Origin: a virus
IMG/VR virus record: IMGVR_UViG_3300025141_000363
Location: 1 to 34,980 of that record
Reading direction: 5' to 3' (one strand)
Length of the DNA stretch: 34,980 bases
The translations under genes were made by a program, and so were the position numbers. The notes under the pieces are model-generated. The model ran no database searches and was not told where the DNA came from. It was given only the letters and a program-made list of their open reading frames with translations. Positions 18,779 to 28,133 of this stretch are shown in pieces (the stretch's first letter is position 1; each line of letters begins with the position of its first letter).

Positions 18779-19512
18779 ACGAGACAGTAGCCGAAGCAAC
18801 AGCCGAAGCAGCTACAGAAGCGCCCACAGAAGAGCGTGATTTTGTTGTAGCAGAGGACAGTCAGCCACAACGACCAGAGTGGTTGCCTGAAAAATATAAC
18901 ACAGGCGAAGACTTAGCTAAAGCATATAAGGAGCTAGAGTCAAAACTTGGCACAAAGGAAGAGGATATTCGCTCTAAAATAATTGAGGAAATCCAAACCG
19001 AAGCCTTTAGTGAGCGACCAGAATCAGCAGGTGACTATCAACTGCCAGACATTGTGAATGAAGAAATGGCGGTTGATAACGAATTGTTGAAGTGGTGGGC
19101 CGATCATTCATATGAGAATGGCTTTTCTCAAGAAGAGTTCAACAAAGGCATTGAAATGTATGCTCAAGCTATCGGCGGCCAAGAACCAGACCTTGATGCA
19201 GAAGCAGCAAAGCTTGGCGACAATGCAAATGATCGGATACAAGCTGCGTCTATGTTCGCAAACAAGTTCTTTCCAGAGCAAGCAATTCCTGCAGTGGAGC
19301 GTATGTGCGAAAGCCACGAAGGAATCCTTGCCCTTGAAGCTGTAATGGAAGCAATGAAGGACGGATCGTTTACGGCAGAAACGCAGCCGAGCGCAGGGCA
19401 AAGTGAGGCCGATCTAAGGGAGATGATGAATGACCCAAGGTACTATAAAGACCGCGACCCTCACTTCGTCAAGCAAGTTACCGAAGGGTTCCAAGCGCTC
19501 TACAGAGGTTAA
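18775..19512 (+). CDS. Capsid scaffolding protein (T7 gp9-like)
   Basis: A 245-aa protein that is very acidic at the N-terminus (AEATAEAATEAPTEERDF), with RPEWLPEKYNTGEDLAKAYK, the scaffold signature in marine podoviruses ('PewlPekF.s.edlakaY.eLE.k'). The C-terminal DPRYYKDRDPHFVKQVTEGF is the helix-loop-helix that binds coat protein. Acts inside the prohead and leaves before DNA entry. Position just before the capsid module supports it. Confidence 0.88.
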   Translation: MNETVAEATAEAATEAPTEERDFVVAEDSQPQRPEWLPEKYNTGEDLAKAYKELESKLGTKEEDIRSKIIEEIQTEAFSERPESAGDYQLPDIVNEEMAVDNELLKWWADHSYENGFSQEEFNKGIEMYAQAIGGQEPDLDAEAAKLGDNANDRIQAASMFANKFFPEQAIPAVERMCESHEGILALEAVMEAMKDGSFTAETQPSAGQSEADLREMMNDPRYYKDRDPHFVKQVTEGFQALYRG

Positions 19513-19537
19513 GATTCTAAAAAGGGGGCGTTATTAC

Positions 19538-20023
19538 ATGACCCCCTTTACGTTAGGTCAACTTGATGAAGTCGTTAACAACTTGAGCGACGAAAACAAA
19601 CATGAGCTTGCCCTGCTTGGGCATACAGACCTAGAGCAAGCTATTATTGAGATGTATGAAACATCCGAGTGCTATCTTGTTAGAGCAGAAGGTGAGAGCT
19701 TTATAGCTGTTGGCGGTCTGTTTTATTCTGACGATCAGCAATATCCGCAAATGTTCTGTATGTTTTCAGATAAGATCAAAGAAAACTTTACCCTGCTTGC
19801 GCGTGGGTCAAAGATGCTTGTTAATTTCTTTGACCAGACCCAAGAAGGGATGACCATGACAATACTTGCTGAATATGAGTCAATGCTGCAATGGTCGGCA
19901 TGGCTTGGCTTTGAGCCAGTGGGTATTACTGAGTCTGGTAAAAACAAGTATGTTGAATTTGTGCGTTGCAATCCTGTGAAAAAAAATGTTTACGATAGCT
20001 CATTACGGCCCATAATGCACTGA
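19538..20023 (+). CDS. GNAT-fold internal virion protein A-like (T7 gp13/DUF2833 type)
   Basis: A 161-aa protein. I chose ATG 19538, 25 nt after the scaffold stop, over a longer frame that would overlap the scaffold gene. ESFIAVGGLFYSDDQQYPQM, RGSKMLVNFFDQTQ and MLQWSAWLGFEPVG show the acetyltransferase-like fold of T7 gp13-like proteins (the SAWLGFE end is the GNAT C-terminal strand/helix). In T7 relatives this protein is needed for core assembly. Here it lies between scaffold and capsid, and its 3' end hosts a promoter-like element (19957). Confidence 0.7.
   Translation: MTPFTLGQLDEVVNNLSDENKHELALLGHTDLEQAIIEMYETSECYLVRAEGESFIAVGGLFYSDDQQYPQMFCMFSDKIKENFTLLARGSKMLVNFFDQTQEGMTMTILAEYESMLQWSAWLGFEPVGITESGKNKYVEFVRCNPVKKNVYDSSLRPIMH
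19957..19969 (+). promoter_or_regulatory. TTTGTGC(A/G)TTG(T/C) element, copy 3 (inside coding sequence)
   Basis: ATTTGTGCGTTGC inside the 3' end of the gp13-like gene, 133 nt before the capsid start. GTTTACGA follows 18 nt later (19988-19995), as at copy 2. It would give the capsid gene its own strong transcript. Confidence 0.5.
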
Positions 20024-20044
20024 AAGGCCCGAAAGGATACCCTT

Positions 20045-20089
20045 ATTGAAGTGCGAGAGTGGACACCCGTTGTAAACCGTAACTTCAAT
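20045..20089 (+). promoter_or_regulatory. Long-loop hairpin in capsid leader
   Basis: ATTGAAGT (20045-20052) and ACTTCAAT (20082-20089) are perfect 8-bp complements around a 29-nt loop, ending 1 nt before the AGGA ribosome site of the capsid gene. It may protect or control the most highly expressed late mRNA. Confidence 0.45.
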
Positions 20090-20102
20090 TAGGACTGTGA
20101 AA

Positions 20103-20912
20103 ATGGCTAATACAATTGACCAAGCCTTTATCAAGCAGTTTGAAACCGAAGTTCACATGGCGTATCAGCGTATGGGTTCTAAACTACGGAACACTGTTCG
20201 CTCTACAAATGTGACTGGTTCAACTGCTCGTTTCCAAGTAATCGGAAAAGGCACAGCCAATACGAAATCTCGTAACGGCAACGTAACCCCAATGGAATTG
20301 GCGCATACAAACGTCGAAGTCACTATGGCTGACTACTATGCACCAGAGTACATTGATAAACTGGACGAGTTGAAAATCAACATCAACGAGCGTCAAGCTG
20401 TAGCTCAATCTGCTGCTGCTGCGCTTGGTCGTAAGACAGATGAGATTTTAACAACTGCTCTCGACGCAGGTGCTAACTCAACTCAGATTCACGACACTGG
20501 CTCTGCTTTGGCAAAAGCTGACCTGCTTTCTCTTTTTGAGACTGTAGGCAATGCTGATATGCCAGAGGACGGACAACGCTTCTTGGCAATGTCTCCTGCA
20601 GGATTTGCTGATCTGTATAACATCACAGAGTTTGCATCTTCTGATTTCGTTGGCGATCAAAACCTGCCCTTCGCAGGTGGCATCACCATGAAAGAGTTCT
20701 TGGGCTTTAAAATCTTCTCAACGTCTGCGGTTGCAGGTGGCAAAAACTTTGCTTACCACACAAACGCTGTTGGCCTTGGCATCAATGCTGATGTTCAAAC
20801 TGAGGTCAACTATGTTGCAGAAAAAGTCTCACACCTCGCAACCTCTATGATGTCAATGGGTGCTGTCGTTATTGACGACGATGGCGTCTATGAAGTCCTA
20901 GACAATAACTAA
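20103..20912 (+). CDS. Major capsid protein
   Basis: A 269-aa protein; ATG 20103 (MANTIDQAFIKQFETEVHMA) has AGGA 8 nt upstream and is preferred to the in-frame GTG two codons earlier. Residues about 30-75 (STARFQVIGKGTANTKSRNG) look like the N-arm/E-loop of an HK97-fold coat, and VGDQNLPFAGGITMKEFLGF belongs to the A-domain region. Short length and 'TMADYYAPEYIDKLDELKIN' fit the P22/marine podovirus coat type. Flanked by scaffold, a small head protein and a hairpin. The leader carries its own promoter-like motif. Confidence 0.9.
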   Translation: MANTIDQAFIKQFETEVHMAYQRMGSKLRNTVRSTNVTGSTARFQVIGKGTANTKSRNGNVTPMELAHTNVEVTMADYYAPEYIDKLDELKININERQAVAQSAAAALGRKTDEILTTALDAGANSTQIHDTGSALAKADLLSLFETVGNADMPEDGQRFLAMSPAGFADLYNITEFASSDFVGDQNLPFAGGITMKEFLGFKIFSTSAVAGGKNFAYHTNAVGLGINADVQTEVNYVAEKVSHLATSMMSMGAVVIDDDGVYEVLDNN

Positions 20913-20924
20913 GGAGAGTAGAAC

Positions 20925-21188
20925 ATGGCTTATGCAGCAAGTGGACTAGCTCGAATTGGTGGTGACTCAAACGGAAGTTTGTGGATGTATTCAACCACGG
21001 ATACAATCGCAACTGTAAATTCCGCAGGTTATTTTAACAGCGCAGCAAACATGCTCGCTGTTCGTGACCTGATTATTGTTTGCGACACAAATGCACCAAC
21101 AACCAACTTTGTTAATGTTCTCTCGAACACTGGCACTGTAGTCGATGTTTCAGACGGCACAGCCGTTGTTGAAACAGACGGCGATTAA
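20925..21188 (+). CDS. Small head decoration-like protein, 87 aa
   Basis: Begins MAYAASGLARIGGDSNGSLW, then MYSTTDTIATVNSAGYFNSA and a beta-rich end (VDVSDGTAVVETDGD). This 'LWmYsT.D...tv...gYFn.aa..l.vgD.I' pattern is common right after the coat gene in marine phages. It is probably a head-surface or fibre-like decoration protein; no enzymatic motif. GGAG is 8 nt upstream. Encoded between capsid and tail tubular genes and followed by a tight hairpin. Confidence 0.75.
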   Translation: MAYAASGLARIGGDSNGSLWMYSTTDTIATVNSAGYFNSAANMLAVRDLIIVCDTNAPTTNFVNVLSNTGTVVDVSDGTAVVETDGD

Positions 21189-21195
21189 TAAAGGG

Positions 21196-21215
21196 ATGGG
21201 GGCTTCGGCCCCCAT
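21196..21215 (+). terminator. TTCG-tetraloop hairpin after capsid block
   Basis: ATGGGGGC-TTCG-GCCCCCAT is a perfect 8-bp stem with a very stable UUCG loop. It lies between the decoration-like gene and tail tubular A. No U-tract follows, so it would pause, partly terminate or protect the upstream mRNA 3' end, similar in position to the terminator after T7 gene 10. Confidence 0.7.
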
Positions 21216-21221
21216 ACTGCC

Positions 21222-21806
21222 ATGCCAGATTATGCAAACACAGCGATTAAGATTTGTTCACGCGCATCATTGCTTATAGGCGGTGATGCGATTCAATCAT
21301 TTACGGATGGGACTGCTGAGTCTTCTGTCGCAGATGCGATCTATGAAGATATAGCGCGGTCTTCTCTGACAAACACACGATGGAGATTTGCGACTAATCA
21401 GGCGGTTCTTAACAGATTATCAACAGCCCCAACAGGACGTTGGGATGCTGCATATCAAATGCCATCTGGCACACTGATGCTCAATGCAATCACTGTAGAG
21501 GAACAGGCAATTGAGTATGATACATATGGCGATAAAGTTTACTGCGATGCTGTATCTACAGATGAAGTTATTGCGGATTACATCTTTAGAGCAGAAGAGG
21601 TCAATTGGCCTCCTTACTTTACTCTTGCCGTTGAGTTTGCTGTTGCTAGCGTATTTGCAATATCTTTAGCAAGGGATGCACAGCTTGGCACTGCAATGGA
21701 AAACAGGGCAGAGCGTCAGCTTATCAAGGCGCGTAGGCTTGACTCACAGCAACAAACAACACGCAAGCTAAACACTTCGAGGTTCATTGCTGAAAGGCGC
21801 AGCTAA
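21222..21806 (+). CDS. Tail tubular protein A (T7 gp11-like)
   Basis: A 194-aa protein, the same size as T7 gp11 (196 aa). Markers: CSRASLLIGGDAIQSF at the start, SSLTNTRWRFATNQ, an aromatic RWDAAYQMPSGT motif and EFAVASVFAISLARDAQLGT near the end. It forms the ring between portal and nozzle. The TTCG hairpin stem lies 6 nt upstream, and no strong ribosome site is seen apart from GGGGGC in it, which could limit translation. Stop and next start overlap (TAATG). Confidence 0.9.
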   Translation: MPDYANTAIKICSRASLLIGGDAIQSFTDGTAESSVADAIYEDIARSSLTNTRWRFATNQAVLNRLSTAPTGRWDAAYQMPSGTLMLNAITVEEQAIEYDTYGDKVYCDAVSTDEVIADYIFRAEEVNWPPYFTLAVEFAVASVFAISLARDAQLGTAMENRAERQLIKARRLDSQQQTTRKLNTSRFIAERRS

Positions 21807-24052
21807 TGCAGAAGATCAGAGTACCAGTTAGCAGCTTTCAGTATGGTGAAGTAAGTGATTCCCTCATTATGAGGACTGATACGGCTGTCTATACTGCATC
21901 AGCACAAAGACTTGAGAACATGGTGGTTATGGCAGAAGGGTCTGTTAAAAAACGCTATGGCATGAAGCACATTTACAATTACAGCATTACCTATAGCTCA
22001 AGCAATCCAGAGCAATCTCACCTTTATCCTTTTGTTTTTGATGAAAATGAAGAATACATTATTTCGATAGAGCACCAGAAAGTAAGATGTTTTCGACTAA
22101 TAAATGGCTCGGATACGGTTTCTCTTGTTGCAACGATTACAGCAGATACAAGCAGCGCCGCACTTCCTTTCGATCAAGCTTATCTAAAAGAATACACTAC
22201 AGCGCAGTATGGCGATGTAATGTTTATCTCGCATCCTCTCTTTGCGCCAAGGATGCTAACCCGCACAAGCCTAACAAGCTTTGAGGTATCAACCTACAGC
22301 TTCGATCAAAGAGCAGATAACAAGAAAACATATCAGCCTTATTCTAAGTTCCAAGCCCACGGTGTTACGCTTGATCCATCAGCTTCTAGTGGGAACGGAA
22401 TAACGTTAACAACAAGCTCAGCGTATTGGGATACAACTGGCTCTCAGAGTGGAGGCAACTATCCTAGCTCACTTCATGTTGGCACAACTGTTCGCTATGG
22501 CGGCAATGAGATTGACATAACAAGTGTGCAGTCTGCAACTCAGGCAACAGGTAATGTAGTTGATTCATTAAAGATTAGGCTGTCTGTTCTTAACCCACTT
22601 AGAACAATAGACACAACAGCTACAATAGAAGTAACGCACATTGCTCATGGCTTTGGCGGTGGTGAGTCAATTACAATATCTGAGGCATCAGCCGTTGGCG
22701 GCATCAATGCAGGTAACATAAATGGCGCTAGAACAGTTGGTACAATCATTGATGAAAACACATACACTATAACTGCTGCCAGCAATGCTAACACATCAGA
22801 AGATGGTGGCGGCTTTGTAAAGGTTACTACTCATGCGCCAACAGCAGATTGGGACGAACAGTCTTGGTCAGCCAAGAGGGGCTATCCTGCGGCGGTAGAG
22901 TTCCATGAGAACCGTCTTTGCTTTGGTGGCACAATAGCAGAGCCAGATAATATTTGGATGTCTCAGCTTGGCGAGTTCTTTAACTTTGATGTAGGCGATG
23001 CAGCAGATACAGATTCTATTTCTATGGTTGCTGCAACAGGTGATGTTAATGAGATAAGGTATCTTGTTTCAAACAGGGACTTGCAGGTCTTCACTGCATC
23101 TAATGAGCTTTATATTCCGACCTACTTGAACCAAGCTATTACGCCAACCAATGCTCAGATACGAAAGCAAACACCATATGGTGTGGAACACGTTGAGCCT
23201 ATGTCGATAGATGGCGCAACAATCTTTGTGCAGAATAACGGTAAGATTATTCGAGAGTATATCTACACGGACACAGAAGAAGCCTACACTGCTACGTCTG
23301 TTTCTACGATTGCTTCTCACTTAATCAATGCCCCAACCTATCTAGCTGTTGTGCATAGTGGGTTTGGATTACCAGATTCCTATGCAGCCTTAACACTTGA
23401 TGACGGTGACATGACTCTGTTTTCTTCTAACAGGGCAGAAAAGAGGGCATCATGGTCTAGGGTAACAACAAATGGACGCTTCGGTTCTGTCTGCGCTATA
23501 GAAGACAGGCTCTTTGTTAATGCTTACGATTCAGAAAACAAACTGCAACTGTGTGAGTTTAGGGGCGACATTGGCTTGGACTTCTATATCTATGGGGCAA
23601 TATCTTCAAACAAAGTTGATGTAAGCGCCCTCTACAGCCAGAACGATGTTGTAGATGTCATTGCTACAGATGGGACAACGCTGTCATCACTTGGTCAGTT
23701 TACTGTCAACAGCAACGATGAGGTTGATCTAACAGCTTACGCAGGTCATGGATACACACATATCTACACTGGTAAAAAGTTTACAGCCAAGCTTGTAACA
23801 AATCCAATTGACGTTTCGGCAGGTAATGGGCCAACCACAGGTGAGATTCGCGGCATAACAAATGTTGTTGTTGATATGAAAAACACTAGATCGGCTAAGA
23901 TAAACAGTAGGCCGCTTGTTACAACGGCGGCGTTTACTGGCAAAAAAGAATTTAGGTTACTAGGTTATAATCGAAATCCACAGGTAACTATTGAACAGGA
24001 TCACCCCCTTGATATGCAGATCAATGGGCTAGTAGCGGAGCTAATAATCTAA
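21806..24052 (+). CDS. Tail tubular protein B / nozzle (T7 gp12-like)
   Basis: A 748-aa protein (T7 gp12 is 794). SFQYGEVSDSLIMRTDTAVY at the start and RLENMVVMAEGSVKKRYGMK are the canonical 'GG.S..l..R.D...Y..s...leN......G...rR.G' nozzle signature; VEFHENRLCFGGTIAEPDNI and PYGVEHVEPMSIDGATIFVQ follow at the usual places. It forms the tail nozzle that holds the fibres. Gene order before the internal virion proteins matches T7-like phages. Stop overlaps the next ATG. Confidence 0.93.
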   Translation: MQKIRVPVSSFQYGEVSDSLIMRTDTAVYTASAQRLENMVVMAEGSVKKRYGMKHIYNYSITYSSSNPEQSHLYPFVFDENEEYIISIEHQKVRCFRLINGSDTVSLVATITADTSSAALPFDQAYLKEYTTAQYGDVMFISHPLFAPRMLTRTSLTSFEVSTYSFDQRADNKKTYQPYSKFQAHGVTLDPSASSGNGITLTTSSAYWDTTGSQSGGNYPSSLHVGTTVRYGGNEIDITSVQSATQATGNVVDSLKIRLSVLNPLRTIDTTATIEVTHIAHGFGGGESITISEASAVGGINAGNINGARTVGTIIDENTYTITAASNANTSEDGGGFVKVTTHAPTADWDEQSWSAKRGYPAAVEFHENRLCFGGTIAEPDNIWMSQLGEFFNFDVGDAADTDSISMVAATGDVNEIRYLVSNRDLQVFTASNELYIPTYLNQAITPTNAQIRKQTPYGVEHVEPMSIDGATIFVQNNGKIIREYIYTDTEEAYTATSVSTIASHLINAPTYLAVVHSGFGLPDSYAALTLDDGDMTLFSSNRAEKRASWSRVTTNGRFGSVCAIEDRLFVNAYDSENKLQLCEFRGDIGLDFYIYGAISSNKVDVSALYSQNDVVDVIATDGTTLSSLGQFTVNSNDEVDLTAYAGHGYTHIYTGKKFTAKLVTNPIDVSAGNGPTTGEIRGITNVVVDMKNTRSAKINSRPLVTTAAFTGKKEFRLLGYNRNPQVTIEQDHPLDMQINGLVAELII

Positions 24053-24489
24053 TGGCACTACCTTTAATCTTTTCCTTTATTGGCGCGATGGGTGAAATGC
24101 AAGCAGGTGCGGCAGCAAAAAAGTCTGCTGACCTAGATGCCTTTAATATAGAAACCGATAAAGTAAGAAGCGAAATAGAGACTCGACAGCGCCATGCAGC
24201 TAGGCGAGAGGCTTACGACAGAAATACTTCTGCTAATATTGCAGCCGTTTATGCTAGCGGCAGGGATATATCTAGCCGATCCGTTGAAGCTTTTCTCGGA
24301 GCGCAAAAAGAAACCTTGGGTAAGGACATTAGAACGTCTGATCTTATGGGAATGTTCGAGGCTATGAAGTTAAGGCAGCAAGCAACAACAGTAAGGGTTG
24401 AGGGCAGAGCTAGGCAACAAGCTGCAACAATCTCTGCGTTTACTACAATCGGCAAAGGCATTGCTGATTATGGCGATTACAAGACATAG
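24052..24489 (+). CDS. Internal virion protein B (T7 gp14-like)
   Basis: A 145-aa protein. A short hydrophobic start (ALPLIFSFIGAMGEMQAGAA) is followed by a long Ala-rich helix with QRHAARREAYDRNTSANIAA, VYASGRDISSRSVEAF and an Arg/Gln-rich end. This is the gp14-like pattern: a core protein ejected first and inserted into the outer membrane. Length is shorter than T7 gp14 (196 aa), as usual in marine relatives. It precedes the two giant core proteins. Confidence 0.82.
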   Translation: MALPLIFSFIGAMGEMQAGAAAKKSADLDAFNIETDKVRSEIETRQRHAARREAYDRNTSANIAAVYASGRDISSRSVEAFLGAQKETLGKDIRTSDLMGMFEAMKLRQQATTVRVEGRARQQAATISAFTTIGKGIADYGDYKT

Positions 24490-24500
24490 GAAAATAAGCA

Positions 24501-27500
24501 ATGGCAATGATTAGAGAAAAGCGTGAGTTTAGAATCTCGCCCATTGGCGTTGCGCGATCATCTTCCGCAGGTCAAATTACTGGCGAGGCAATAGCACGAA
24601 ATGCAGCAAAGGCCGAAGCGGTTGCTTATAAAAGAGCAGTTCAAGATGCTGAAAAACGTGGCGTTGATTTAGCTAATGCCTTGTCGCGTGAGGATGTAGT
24701 AACGCTTGACCCTGTTACTGGCGCACCAGAGGTTTACAAAGGCCCAGAAGGTTTAGGTCGTGTTGCTCAAGAAGCTTATCAGAATGTGTTGCTTACAAGA
24801 TTTGAGCAAGAATTAGGGCTTCAAATTGACAGCAAGATGAAAGAGCTTGCGTTAAAATATGATCTTAACCCTGCGGCATTTAATAAAGCTGCATCAGAAT
24901 ACACTGCGCAAATGGCAAACACTGAAACAAGTACAGTGTTTAGCAATCAGATTTTAAGAATTGGTGACGAGGTACGAAAAGGATATTCTTATAATCTAGG
25001 GCTAAAAGCCTTAACTAGAGAACGCGCGGAACAAGTTGACGCCTATAATCTAAGAACGCAAGAAAGAAGAGCAGCGTTAGAAGTTGCCGCAAGAACAGGC
25101 AACACTGAGCAAATTCAGTTTATTCTTAAACAAGGCGCTATTGATGATCAGAATATGGCTAACTCTCAGCTAGTAACTGCTAGCTCAACAAAGCTAAATT
25201 CTAAGTTTGACAATGTTGCAATAGCGCGTGGCGCTCTAAGAAGTGTTATTGAGACTGGCAATTTCACTCACATGGAGTTGCTAGAAATACAATCAGCCGT
25301 TGATATGGGGAACTTGGGCAGTCTTCCAGAAGAAATAAAAAATGCTCTTGGAAAAGACTTTCAAGATGTTCTTTCTGATCCATCAACCTTCGAGCAGTTT
25401 ACGCAATATGCCAATGAGTACATGGGGGATGCCGTTGGCGCTTCTTCAATTAAGCTTGCTAAGTCTGTCCAAAAGGCGCGTGTTGATGCGAACTTAGGCA
25501 AAAATTCTAATAGTCAGATTATGCGAAACGCAGACGCAATAGCAGATGGCACTGATCCTACGGCTGAAGTTGACGAAGTTATTGAGGCTTATGAAGCTGC
25601 TTTAGCTACACAACAGGGCGCGGTTATTGCAGGTATGTCTAACAGTGAATCAAACGATCTTATATTAGGCGTTACAAAAAGAGTTAATGGTTTGGCCGAT
25701 GGGATTCAGCGACATGTTGTAAGTCAGTTAACAAGCAAAGAAGAGATTGTTAATGTTATTGAGTATTTAAATAACCCAAGCCCACAAGCTCTTAAGATAA
25801 TACCAGAAAGCCTACACGATGATTTAAAAAATTTAGCGTACTTAGATAGCGAAACTGGCTTTGGCCTTAAGAAAAGTGCTATTACTTTTTTTGAGGGCTT
25901 TAAAGATGAGAAGGCTTTTAAACAAAACCAAGAAAAAATTAAGGCGGGAATTGAGCTTTACAGAGATGTAAACGAAGCAATTGACAGCGCAATAAGAACA
26001 GGTTCTGATGTTGATGGTGTAAGCACTTCTTACGCTGAAACAATGTCTAATATAGAAAGCTCTAAAGCAGACAACGAAGCAAAAGAACGGCAGAAAAACT
26101 CTCTTAATAATGCTGCGGCAACAGCCTATATAAGATTGGCTATGAGCTCTGCGCCAACAGCAGAAATGGCAGAAGCTATGGCAGCTTATGCTAAAGGAAT
26201 AGAACCTAGCATTTCACTGCCAGACAATGTTCGTGATGTTTTAGACAAAGCTAAAAGACTTGGCGATGAATCAACAATAACAACCGCAGCAAATAATAAG
26301 TCTCAAGCTAAAATTAAAGATTTAGAAAACAGAACAGCTTTGAGTGCAATAGATAAGTTGAACTCTGATATTAGTCGTGGAATGGCTGATGCTTCTGACA
26401 AGGATAATAGAGAGCATGTAGATACCGTTCTTAAGCTAAGGGATAATTTTTATACAGTTTCCTCTAGCGAACAGGATCAAGCTTTTAAAGCCGTAGGCCA
26501 AGTTGTTCTTCCACAGTCATTTGTTAGCCTCCTTGACCAAGCCGCAAATGGTAATGTCCCGACAGGGATGATGAATAGATTGTTGTCTCTCTATGCCAAT
26601 ACATCTACTCAGATTGATAGAAACGGAATAGAAAGCCTTTCTAATAGTCACTCTGCATTAAAGGCAGAGACTAAAGCATTTTGGGACTTAATGTCTTCAT
26701 ATCAACAGCAATCAGATACACCAATTAATGAGGCGCAGTTTAAGCAGTTTGCTGACTTTTATAAAGAGACTGTACGAGGCGAGGGCTTTGCTACAGTAAT
26801 GGGTTCTCAGTTGGCTCAATATGCTGCTGAAGAAACAGGAGGTACAGCTACAAAAAATCAGACTGCAACACCTCTACAGTACCTTCAATCCTTAACTAGC
26901 ACAGATAAAAACACTCCAATAAACGCTGCTATAAGAAATACAAAGATGACAGAAATGTTGGAGGCATCTGTCTTTGCTTGGTTTGCTGATCGCGGTGGCG
27001 CAAACAAAATAGACATGCCTTTAAAAGATTATGTAACGCAGAAGGCAGAAGCACTTTATGTTGAAGACAAAAATGTTTTGCCTGAGTTTGGTGAAACGAA
27101 AACAATATATCCTCTCTCTGCTACATTAAGCAGCGATCCTAAAGTGCAGGAAATGTTTCTTGATGCAGTAAGAAAAGATTTGCACTTAATGGATAAGGAT
27201 TTTGGTTGGGCGACTAAAGAGTTTAAGCTTAGACCAGTTGGGCAAAACCTAGACACAGGCATGACGTATGCTGTTATGGTTAAGGGCGAAGACGGCGAGT
27301 TTTCTTTGTATGAGTATTCTCATGATGTAGTAACGGATTACAATATTACTGATACATTTATGGTTCCTGCTTTTATCTCTACCAAAGAAGAAAAGTATTT
27401 AGAAAATATAAGGGCTTTGGAATCTTATCAAGAAGAAGCGGCTGTTACTAGAGCCGAAGAAATATCTCGGATGGAAGAGGCTAGGGAGTTATACCCTGCT

Positions 27501-28133
27501 CATAGTGTTCAGCTAAAAGAAAAAGTATCAGAGATAAAAAACACTATTGATATAAATGTCTTTAGCAGTTTAACCGACGAGCAAAGAAAAGTGTTCGCTA
27601 ATCTTACTGACAGCAATGAGCAAGATTTAGTTGGCGTTACACCATCACCTGAGTTTGCTGCTCTTTATGAAGCAATGCAAAATCATTATGATGTAAGCAA
27701 CAATAATGCTTTAGGGCCATCCTCTTCAATGCAGAAGGTTAATGAAGAGTTTGCCAAAGCAACTCAGCTTTTCATGCTTCTGTCTGGTCAAGGCGTAGTG
27801 CCAATAGAAGATGTAAACAGGATGCTAACTGGTAAGTTCTCTAGCATGGACACCACAGTAGCAGAGCTAACAGGCGATGCCCCAGAAGCAGAAGCGCCGC
27901 CAGAGCCACAACCTATAGACCTCGGCCCTTCTATGACTATCTACAATAACCCAACAAACGAAACATATCTAATTAAAATAAAAGGAAGAATCGGTACATT
28001 TAGAGTGGATAGCGAAAGTCTGTCATCTATACCTAGAAGCCAAATAGAAAATGAAAATGTAACGATCAGAGAAGATGATGGCGAGGATTATAAGAAAAGA
28101 AGTTCAAGCTATCTTAAAGGGGTTTTTAAGTAA
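24501..28133 (+). CDS. Internal virion core protein (T7 gp15-like), 1,210 aa
   Basis: Almost wholly helical. The start MAMIREKREFRISPIGVARS is basic, followed by heptad-like stretches (AIARNAAKAEAVAYKRAVQD) and charged helices throughout. It sits where T7 gene 15 lies. T7 gp15 has 747 aa, so this copy is much longer. After ejection such proteins form the periplasmic tube with the gp16-like protein. No lytic transglycosylase motif is seen. The region 870-935 (KNVLPEFGETKTIYPLSATL) is more globular. AGGA is 9 nt upstream; the stop overlaps the next start (TAATG). Confidence 0.8.
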   Translation: MAMIREKREFRISPIGVARSSSAGQITGEAIARNAAKAEAVAYKRAVQDAEKRGVDLANALSREDVVTLDPVTGAPEVYKGPEGLGRVAQEAYQNVLLTRFEQELGLQIDSKMKELALKYDLNPAAFNKAASEYTAQMANTETSTVFSNQILRIGDEVRKGYSYNLGLKALTRERAEQVDAYNLRTQERRAALEVAARTGNTEQIQFILKQGAIDDQNMANSQLVTASSTKLNSKFDNVAIARGALRSVIETGNFTHMELLEIQSAVDMGNLGSLPEEIKNALGKDFQDVLSDPSTFEQFTQYANEYMGDAVGASSIKLAKSVQKARVDANLGKNSNSQIMRNADAIADGTDPTAEVDEVIEAYEAALATQQGAVIAGMSNSESNDLILGVTKRVNGLADGIQRHVVSQLTSKEEIVNVIEYLNNPSPQALKIIPESLHDDLKNLAYLDSETGFGLKKSAITFFEGFKDEKAFKQNQEKIKAGIELYRDVNEAIDSAIRTGSDVDGVSTSYAETMSNIESSKADNEAKERQKNSLNNAAATAYIRLAMSSAPTAEMAEAMAAYAKGIEPSISLPDNVRDVLDKAKRLGDESTITTAANNKSQAKIKDLENRTALSAIDKLNSDISRGMADASDKDNREHVDTVLKLRDNFYTVSSSEQDQAFKAVGQVVLPQSFVSLLDQAANGNVPTGMMNRLLSLYANTSTQIDRNGIESLSNSHSALKAETKAFWDLMSSYQQQSDTPINEAQFKQFADFYKETVRGEGFATVMGSQLAQYAAEETGGTATKNQTATPLQYLQSLTSTDKNTPINAAIRNTKMTEMLEASVFAWFADRGGANKIDMPLKDYVTQKAEALYVEDKNVLPEFGETKTIYPLSATLSSDPKVQEMFLDAVRKDLHLMDKDFGWATKEFKLRPVGQNLDTGMTYAVMVKGEDGEFSLYEYSHDVVTDYNITDTFMVPAFISTKEEKYLENIRALESYQEEAAVTRAEEISRMEEARELYPAHSVQLKEKVSEIKNTIDINVFSSLTDEQRKVFANLTDSNEQDLVGVTPSPEFAALYEAMQNHYDVSNNNALGPSSSMQKVNEEFAKATQLFMLLSGQGVVPIEDVNRMLTGKFSSMDTTVAELTGDAPEAEAPPEPQPIDLGPSMTIYNNPTNETYLIKIKGRIGTFRVDSESLSSIPRSQIENENVTIREDDGEDYKKRSSSYLKGVFK

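Noticed and set aside
20097-20102. GTG start two codons upstream of the capsid ATG.
   Set aside because: Only 2 nt separate it from AGGA, too close; ATG 20103 has the normal spacing and the family's usual MANT start.
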